The position numbers and the translations under genes were made by a program. Shown here piece after piece: positions 57,546 through 64,000 of a DNA stretch of 64,000 nucleotides. The stretch is from Lomentospora prolificans (taxonomy: Eukaryota; Ascomycota; Sordariomycetes; Microascales; Microascaceae): the NCBI GenBank assembly GCA_029532625.1, contig JARFXM010000008.1, forward strand, positions 1,550,001 through 1,614,000, read 5' to 3'. Numbering within the stretch: the stretch's first letter is position 1; the number at the start of each line of letters is the position of its first letter. The notes below the pieces were generated by a model, which worked only from the letters and a program-made list of their open reading frames with translations, was not told the DNA's origin and ran no database searches.

Positions 57546-58260
57546 AGAGGACACGACAAATCGGGTGTTTGTTAGAATGGTCTGCGACGGCCCCCCGCCT
57601 TTGGCGTCATTCCACCGAGTAAAACCGCCATTCTGTGTATACAGCTAAAGAGAGTAGAACGGCCTCAGCTGCAACCATGTAGGCTAGTTGTACCTTGTAT
57701 CTATGCTCATAGAGGAAATGAAGAAATATGTTTGCTACATACCCTGACTAATCCTAGAGGGTTAGTTTGGCCATTGCTGAATCTCAATGCTATGATATTG
57801 ATTCCATCTTCATTCCCGAAACATAGGGACTTTGGACAGGAACCCAGACACTCAAATGCAATCCATCGATACGAATGCTTGAGAACAACTGTCAATTTTC
57901 ATCCGTCAAGACCGGCCACTAGAACGAAAACCAAGAGCTAAGCATCAATGCTGTCATCCACGGCCATGGGCCGAGAGAAGCTTTAGGTCTGACTATGAAA
58001 ATGAGAGTAAGGATGGCCAAGGCCAGGTAAAATATGATGAGAAATAATAGATACAAATCCAATACCTTGCCTGTCTAAGCGCCGTTGCCGTCTCTCTTGC
58101 GCCAGCCTTCAAATGCCAGTGAACCAACCGAAACTAATCGCTAAAAAAAAGCATAATGCGTTCTAAGTAGACGCGGAACCAAGGAGTGAAAGTATATGGA
58201 GGAAGGAAACAAATCACCAGAAGAAAAAGAGATTTCCTGGGAGAGATGAGCCCAAGGGAT
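57546..58260. other. Convergent 3' intergenic region
   Basis: About 715 bases between the stop codons of MCR1 and the Cac2 gene, holding both 3' UTRs. I see no gene; the frames present are short and overlapping. Confidence 0.5.
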
Positions 58261-60791
58261 CTAAGCAGTGCCAGGCTTAGAATCCTGGCCCACTGGTGTT
58301 GGTGCAACCCGTCGCTTCTTCGGCTCCTTTACCTCATCTTTCTCGGCCTCGCTCGCATCTCGCTTCACGCCGGCGACGGTACCGCTATTGCGGGGTGTCT
58401 CGGGAGGGGTGGTTATGGGGATTCCGGTGACCTTGCCAGAATTTGTTGCCGCAATGCCTGGTACACTTCCGACAATCAAGGGTGGATTGCTCACTACGGC
58501 AGTTGAGGCCTGAGTAGTGACGGAAGAAGCAGAATTAGACCTTGCGGGAGAGCTTGGGCGTCCGCTCGGGAAAGGTAGGACTGGGGTCGGTGGTGATGGA
58601 GCTGTAAAAGAGCTTGCAGAATTACGGTGCTGATGGCCATGGTATGGCGAAGGGGGCGCAAAGGCCGAAGTAGGCGTAAGCGCAGATGCGTTAGGGTTTG
58701 GAGTAGGGTTGGTTGGAGCCGAAACATTGGGGTTCTTGAAGCTCGGCACCTCACCTGCATAAACCTCTCCGAGTTCACCAGGATCAAACGATAGTGTTGA
58801 ACAAAAGCCATCCGAGGAAGTGATTAAAAGTGTCAGACCGTCACTCGCCCTGAATGTAGTATTGTGTGTTAGTACATAAGGCCTGGTCTGGCGACTCGAT
58901 TAGAAAAGAGGAAGCAAAGCTGCGCAGCTTACCACGTGAGATCAGTGAAAGTGGCACAATGAAGATTGCTCACAACACATAGAGGCGACTGCTGCTGGGT
59001 ATCATAGAGGATAACGGAATCTTGGGTGGCCACAGCATATATCATTCTGTACGGCAGAACGAATGCGGGCTTGGGGCCGGTTGTAGAGGCCGTGTTTGTA
59101 CTGGAATCTCCGGACGGGGCTTTTGCTGGGGTTGCAGAATCTGATGGAGCAGAGGTAGGGAGAGGCGGGGGTTCCATAACCTGGGCACCAGGTGAAAGTC
59201 CAGAGAGGGGCTCTGGGAGTGAGGGAATCGGCTCTTCCGATGAAGAAGTATCGATAGTGATATGTTTCGTACTAACGGGTATTTGTCGTAGCTGGTAAAA
59301 GATCGGCGAGCAACGAACAACTACAGAAGGCTTCTTGTGCCCAGGGAGGTGGGCAATGGGGGCCTTGTTGATGCCACCTCGCGTGTAGATATATACAGTA
59401 TTGATCACCTCATATGTAGGCTTAGAATCCTTATCTGCCTGGTGCTGGGTTTGGTATTGGCCCGAAGGTGTCAAAAGAAGGCTCCCGTCGGGAGTGAAAG
59501 TTAATCGTCGAAAGAAGGACGTCAGGGTCTCGTTAGCGTATAGACTCGCGTTCTTCATGCCGAGGCTAGCACCGGGAAAAGAAGGCTTGGGGGATGCCTC
59601 CATAGGCATTACTGCCGGCAGAGGCATAGACGGTGCGGGCGAGGGTGATCGTCGGGAGGAAAAAGAGGACCTTCGGCTATGGCTGATGACACTTGGTGGG
59701 TTCATTGGCAGTGGAAACGAGTTTGGAGTGCCAGGGGCCGAAGGGACTGGAGAGTTAACAGAGGCTGAGGTGACGGACTCTGGTGGGAGCTGAGAACGGA
59801 CGCCGAAATCAGGGGGCGCGGGACTGCTAGAAGAAATCCGACGCGGAGGTAGATCGGCCTTGGCATGACTCGCCAACTTCGGGGGCTTCGAATCATCATA
59901 GCTGTTCAACGTGTATTGCCCATCCTTCGTCCGCAGGGAGTAGATATGGACGGATCGATCAGATGATTGGGTCGCTATAAACTCGTTAAGTGGATCCCAC
60001 GCTACACCTTGGACATAGTGACTATGTTCTGCGATTTGCCGCACAAGATAGCCTATAGAAGCGATATTAGTATTGATCGTGAAGTGAGGGTTATATGGCG
60101 TGACCTGGGTTGGTGGGATGTACCTGATGCAGTGTTGTAGATGCGGGCAATATTGTCCATGCTTCCGATGATAAAATGGGAACCGTCAGGGGACCAGGCC
60201 AGGTCATATATCTCTGCACCACTTGATCGACACATATGCCTCGCCCTCCAAGTTTCTTTGTCCTCCAGGCCATCAGAACCAAAGGCGGCCTGGTGAGTCT
60301 CCGAAGGCACCCACAAAATTACGTTCCCATCATCTCCGGCCGACGCAAGAAGGTCACCTATAATTCCCAGTAAAGTTAGCAAGGCAGAAATACCAATTGC
60401 GGGTTGTAAGCGCTCCGGGGGGATAGGTGCTGGCTACGGGTTTGCTAAGCTAGTATACGGCTCCAGGGCTGGATTCGAGTACCTTTCGGGGACCATCTAA
60501 CAACGTTGACGGCCTGTGTATGTTTGGCTAGGGTAGAGAGATATTCGACCTTATGGTTGTCGCCTTCGCCTTCAACTTTCCATAGCTAATCAGACAATAG
60601 CAGGTTAATCGACTGGTATGAGACGCCTTCCCGGCATGCAGGCGATGGCATATATACAATACGGAACATACCCTGACATTGTTGTCACCGCCAGCAGTGG
60701 CTAACCTCCCTTTGCCATTGGGCTCAAAGTGGGCCGAGTAGACCGGTGCATTCTGGTCATGCCAGTTGATGATGAGGGGTGTGCTCTTCAT
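58261..60791 (-). CDS. CAC2: CAF-1 subunit B (Cac2, WD40)
   Basis: Five exons on the minus strand, 60672-60791, 60483-60585, 60124-60357, 58933-60052 and 58261-58849, give 721 residues. CAF-1 deposits H3-H4 behind the replication fork. The opening MKSTPLIINWHDQNAPVYSA and the blades that follow (GRLATAGGDNNVR, LWKVEGEGD, GDLLASAGDDGNVILW, YDLAWSPDGSHFIIGSMDN, HYVQGVAWDPLNEFIATQSS) match the p60/Cac2 WD40 propeller. An insertion of about 150 Ser/Pro-rich residues separates the early blades from the later ones (TFTPDGSLLLTPSG, ATFTDLTW, TLLITSSDGFCSTLSF). The tail after about 560 is disordered, with a KEPKKRR basic patch that could be a nuclear localisation signal. All introns keep the frame. 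Confidence 0.95.
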
Positions 60792-63429
60792 GGTGACCGG
60801 TTACCATGGACGAGTGCAGATTGTGAGAAAGATATAGGCGAGAATGTGTTCGTTTAGGAGAAACAGTACGTTTGGTCAGGAAGGAAAGGGTTGTCGGAGT
60901 CGACTAGCCCGGTTGGGCTATTGGAGCCTACCGCTTCAGATAGCACAAGGGTCAGCACGAGGGGAAAAAAACAGTGACGGACAATATATAAGGTTGAAGT
61001 GCGTTCAAGGTATTGTCATGTTATTGCTGGCTAACGGGGAGGCTTACACTAGCTTGCGGGATCGAGACGCCTTTGAATGTCTTGTAGTAGTTTACAATCC
61101 GGCCCAATTAGGGCATGCGAGGCTGCTGAATGGATATGACGGAGCTGGGACGTCGCGCAACTGGGTCAGACAGGGTTTCAACTCGGAGGAGCGAGCACAA
61201 GGCTGGATCTCTAGATTCGAATATGACCAGGAGGCTTCCGCGATAGACTTAAAAGTTGTGACTATCACGCAAAGAAGACTTAAGGGTCCAGAACGGTGCT
61301 GGGTAAAACCGGGGTCCGTTGCGTCTGTGGGACGTGAAGGAAGGAAACACGAAGAAGCTGACTGAGATTAAGAGGAGCAAATAGAGGGATGTTGGATCGC
61401 TGGTTGCAGGTCAATTGACGGATTTGAGATGCAGAAGTACCGCAACCGTCACACCTGGTGCAAAAATACCTCCTGGACACGCTGTTGAGACGTGGACGTG
61501 GATGGGACCCGTTGAATAGATTCTGGGGTTTAATGGAAAGCACGAGCTGGACAGGTGCCGCGTTAGGAACGTGTCTAGCCAATCACATGGCGCGTGTTTC
61601 GAACTCAAGCGGAGAATATGCACCGCTAAGCGTGTGGAGCTCATGTTGCAATTAAGCGGAACAATTCTGGACCTGCTTTTGTTGATATCTTTTTATGAGA
61701 AGCTAGGTCATCATCCGGCCATCACGTGCTCAGCGTTTCCCGCCTGACAGGAACAGGACGGAGATTCCTGAAGGATTTATTGAGCTCCATCAATCCGTAT
61801 GTAGGTCCTACGCGTTACTCTGAGATGAGATGTAGAATACACAGAAGTTAGGGGTTTAGCCCTTTTCCTCATGTCGGGAAGAGGCTTCCAATGACGAGCG
61901 TTTAATTCTTCGGATCTTGCAGCGATACTTCCCATGAGACGGATCGATTCGACAGCACGGTTCTCTTAAACCTTGCTGCACCAATGGATGATTGAAAGTT
62001 TAGACCCGTGCCTGAAAATGGAACAGACGTGCAGGCGAGGCAGGCTTGTCCTTCTGTCACAGAGGGACCGCTTCCGTTCGAGAGTTGCTAGCCCCTGGTC
62101 TGCAGGCATGAAATGAAGCACTTACCTGCAGAATAATAGGGATAATCATACTTCCAGCTGGCGGGGGGGTTTTGGGAAAGAGTTAATTACAGTGATTCCC
62201 ACACTTTGCCACGACATGGTCAGTTCGGGAGGACGGCTTTGCGAGTATGGCGGTCCGGTCAAAGAGGTCAATTGAATGAGAATTATAACTAGCCAACACG
62301 GTCCAGCCTCGCCGTTCGAGCACTGGTTTGCTGAAATATACACGACACAGACCAGCTTGTAAGGATCGTCAGCAGCGGCAACACGGAGAAAGCACGTATT
62401 CCTCGCCAGCGTCAGCATCGCACCAGGTAGATCCAATTCACGCCGCTCGGCAGGTAATATTAATACAGGGGGTGCAGCAGGGGGTTACAATATCCGAGAG
62501 CGAAAGCGATTGCCCAACTAAGGTGTCAGATCGATAAAGCCTGAGATCTCTATCCCTTGGTACTGGTGACCGATAACGTCCGGCCGATAACGAGCTGGCC
62601 TTTTCGGATGGCCAATTTGTTTCCAAAAGGTTGCAGAGCACGGGGTTTACGTCGGGCTCGAAACCACATGAGGATGGTCCTTTTGATGTTAAAACGCCGC
62701 TGCCGTGCAGCCGCCCTCAATCCAACTTTGCAACGTTCAATCGTCATCCCGCCATTGCGTTTGGGGCCTGGGGGACTTTTAGGCACCAGCCGGAAGGTGT
62801 GCTGATAGGCTAGAACGGCAAGCTTTTCGATTGCGTCAACCACCGGTTCAAATGTTTCTCAAAAACTCCGCGGGGGGGGCAGGATTTTTGAGGTGTCGCC
62901 GGCCCTTTGGCCGCCTTCGTAAGGACTTTATCTTCAACCCCCGGAAAGGCGCAAAGTAACTCATATTCCTGCAACACTTCTGTTCCAAGTAACTCTGCTG
63001 CAACTTTCGGCCCTCTTGCGCCGGTAACTCAAGTCACCGATGCTGACTTCACGGATTAATCTTGTGTACACATCTTTTCGCACGTAAAGGCGGCGGATGA
63101 CCTGTCTGCTCCTACCACATTTTTCGATTTGGTTTTGCCTCGCCGTTTCCTTTTGATATCTTCCTTTCACTGTACCAAACACCTTTTCAGATACGGAGCA
63201 GAATCCATCTTCCCAGAGAAACACGCTCCCTTTTTCCCCATCCTCGAATCTGAGTTCAAATATTGTAATTTTAAAGGTTCAAATTACTACTGTAAAAGAA
63301 GCCACGTCTGTGTCGGCTTTGACAACGCGCCATCTGCGCCGTTGGACTTGATCCAGCGCGCAAACCCTCTCTTGCAACCTGACATCCCGCCCGCCGGCTC
63401 CAGATCCCTCGCAGTAGCGAGATCGCGAG
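60792..63429. other. Divergent intergenic region, 2.6 kb, no gene seen
   Basis: Upstream of Cac2 on one side and of the partial gene at 63430 on the other. Frames of up to 173 codons (60844-61365) carry no recognised motif and lack conserved splice structure. A CACGTG core occurs at about 61725. A C-rich, T-rich leader (63250-63429) precedes the plus-strand gene. Confidence 0.4.
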
Positions 63430-64000
63430 ATGGCCGACAACGTTCAATTCGCATTGCGCCTGCGTATCGAGGCCACCGCGGCAGTCGTGGTCACGCTTCT
63501 CGCCTCTATTCCAACCCTCAAAGATGTAATTGGCCTTAATCCTCGCCCCATATTTCAATTAAACAATGGGCAGTACAAAGATGAGGATGGGGAAAGTACT
63601 CGTGAAGATGTCGAGAGATTCTCGGCGAAGGTGCCCAAAGCTGTTCTTCTGCTTTCTTCTGCCATCGGCTTCGCAAGCTCCCTCTTCATCTCCGTCCTGC
63701 ATACGCTGCCTGAGTCCCCTAGGGTGCTTCGCGTTGAAAATTGGTTCTTCGCTTCTGTCTGGGTATGTCATGATACCGCGAAAGTCCCAGTTGGACTCGA
63801 ATGCTGATGAACCGTTTAACAACAAGGCCATTTACGGGCTCAACGCCATCTATATCGCCACTTGTCGGAGCCCTGTGCGCGCTTATGAGATCGGAGGATG
63901 GCTCTCCTTGTCAACTTGCCTCCTCTTGCTCGTATCGCTAGACTTTGAATATGCCCGAATCATGTACTCAGTAGGCAGCACGCCTATCCTGGTTGCGGCG
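63430..64000 (+). CDS. Unrecognised membrane protein, 5' part only
   Basis: The gene runs off the window edge. Exon 1, 63430-63762, encodes 111 residues starting MADNVQFALRLRIEATAAVV, with a hydrophobic stretch near 15-25 and another near 72-92 (AVLLLSSAIGFASSLFISVL). The intron 63763-63826 starts GTATGT and ends AAG. Exon 2 starts at 63827 (AIYGLNAIYIATCRSP) and stays open to 64000, with a further hydrophobic segment (GGWLSLSTCLLLLVSL). At least three membrane segments are therefore likely. I do not recognise the family. The Ala/Leu composition and the clean splice join make a real gene likely. Its 3' end is outside the window. Confidence 0.6.

Noticed and set aside
1..64000. Transposons, CRISPR arrays, rRNA, or a biosynthetic gene cluster
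   Set aside because: No transposase or reverse-transcriptase phrases, no spaced direct repeats and no backbone synthase were seen. Short decayed copies could still be missed by eye.

Overview
The window is nuclear DNA from a filamentous ascomycete (Pezizomycotina). Sordariomycetes is my best guess, and the species cannot be read from the sequence. The evidence is short introns (mostly 50-130 nt) with GTAAGT-like donors, CTAAC/CTAAT branch sites and CAG/TAG acceptors, fungal-specific families (SAS4, Spa2, DUF4360), and pyrimidine-rich leaders. I see no bacterial-type operon, rRNA, CRISPR array or intact transposon. Most genes are core and single-copy, so I report no new multi-gene system. The most unusual material is in gene architectures and in several gene-poor stretches.

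Layout: (1) 1.2-4.6 kb, +, a 1008-residue low-complexity fungal protein ending in a Cys-rich zinc-ribbon-like module. (2) 4.6-8.0 kb, gene-free except for a decayed F-box/LRR-like pseudogene on the minus strand. (3) 8.0-10.0 kb, +, a SAS4-domain chromatin protein. (4) 11.4-16.1 kb, +, TAF2 of TFIID, convergent with (5) 17.1-19.4 kb, -, a Cdc1/Ted1-type metallophosphoesterase. (6) 21.0-22.4 kb, +, a single-pass membrane protein resembling Psg1, convergent with (7) 22.7-26.0 kb, -, a GH31 alpha-glucosidase with a predicted N-terminal membrane anchor. (8) 27.6-29.6 kb, +, IMP dehydrogenase, convergent with (9) 30.4-32.9 kb, -, an MFS transporter of the ZIFL/YCR023C type. (10) 33-35 kb holds one doubtful ORF. 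(11) 35.3-36.2 kb, -, a small secreted DUF4360 protein. (12) 38.9-41.5 kb, +, a membrane-anchored M28 peptidase like glutamate carboxypeptidase II, convergent with (13) 41.8-44.4 kb, -, a DNAJC11-like protein with a non-canonical J-domain motif. (14) 46.0-48.9 kb, -, the polarity scaffold Spa2. (15) 48.9-54.3 kb, a gene-poor 5.4 kb block. (16) 54.3-55.1 kb, -, the CTD phosphatase Ssu72, divergent from (17) 56.5-57.5 kb, +, the cytochrome b5 reductase Mcr1. (18) 58.3-60.8 kb, -, the CAF-1 subunit Cac2. (19) 63.4 kb to the window end, +, the 5' part of an unrecognised membrane protein.

Functional themes: four genes serve transcription or chromatin (SAS4, TAF2, Ssu72, Cac2). Others serve secretory-pathway membranes (Cdc1/Ted1-like, Psg1-like), mitochondria (Mcr1, DNAJC11-like), purine synthesis (IMPDH), nutrient hydrolysis and transport (GH31, M28, MFS), and hyphal tip polarity (Spa2). 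Nothing indicates that they form one pathway; the arrangement looks like ordinary fungal gene order. All exon boundaries were placed by eye from splice motifs, reading-frame continuity and family recall, without transcript data.
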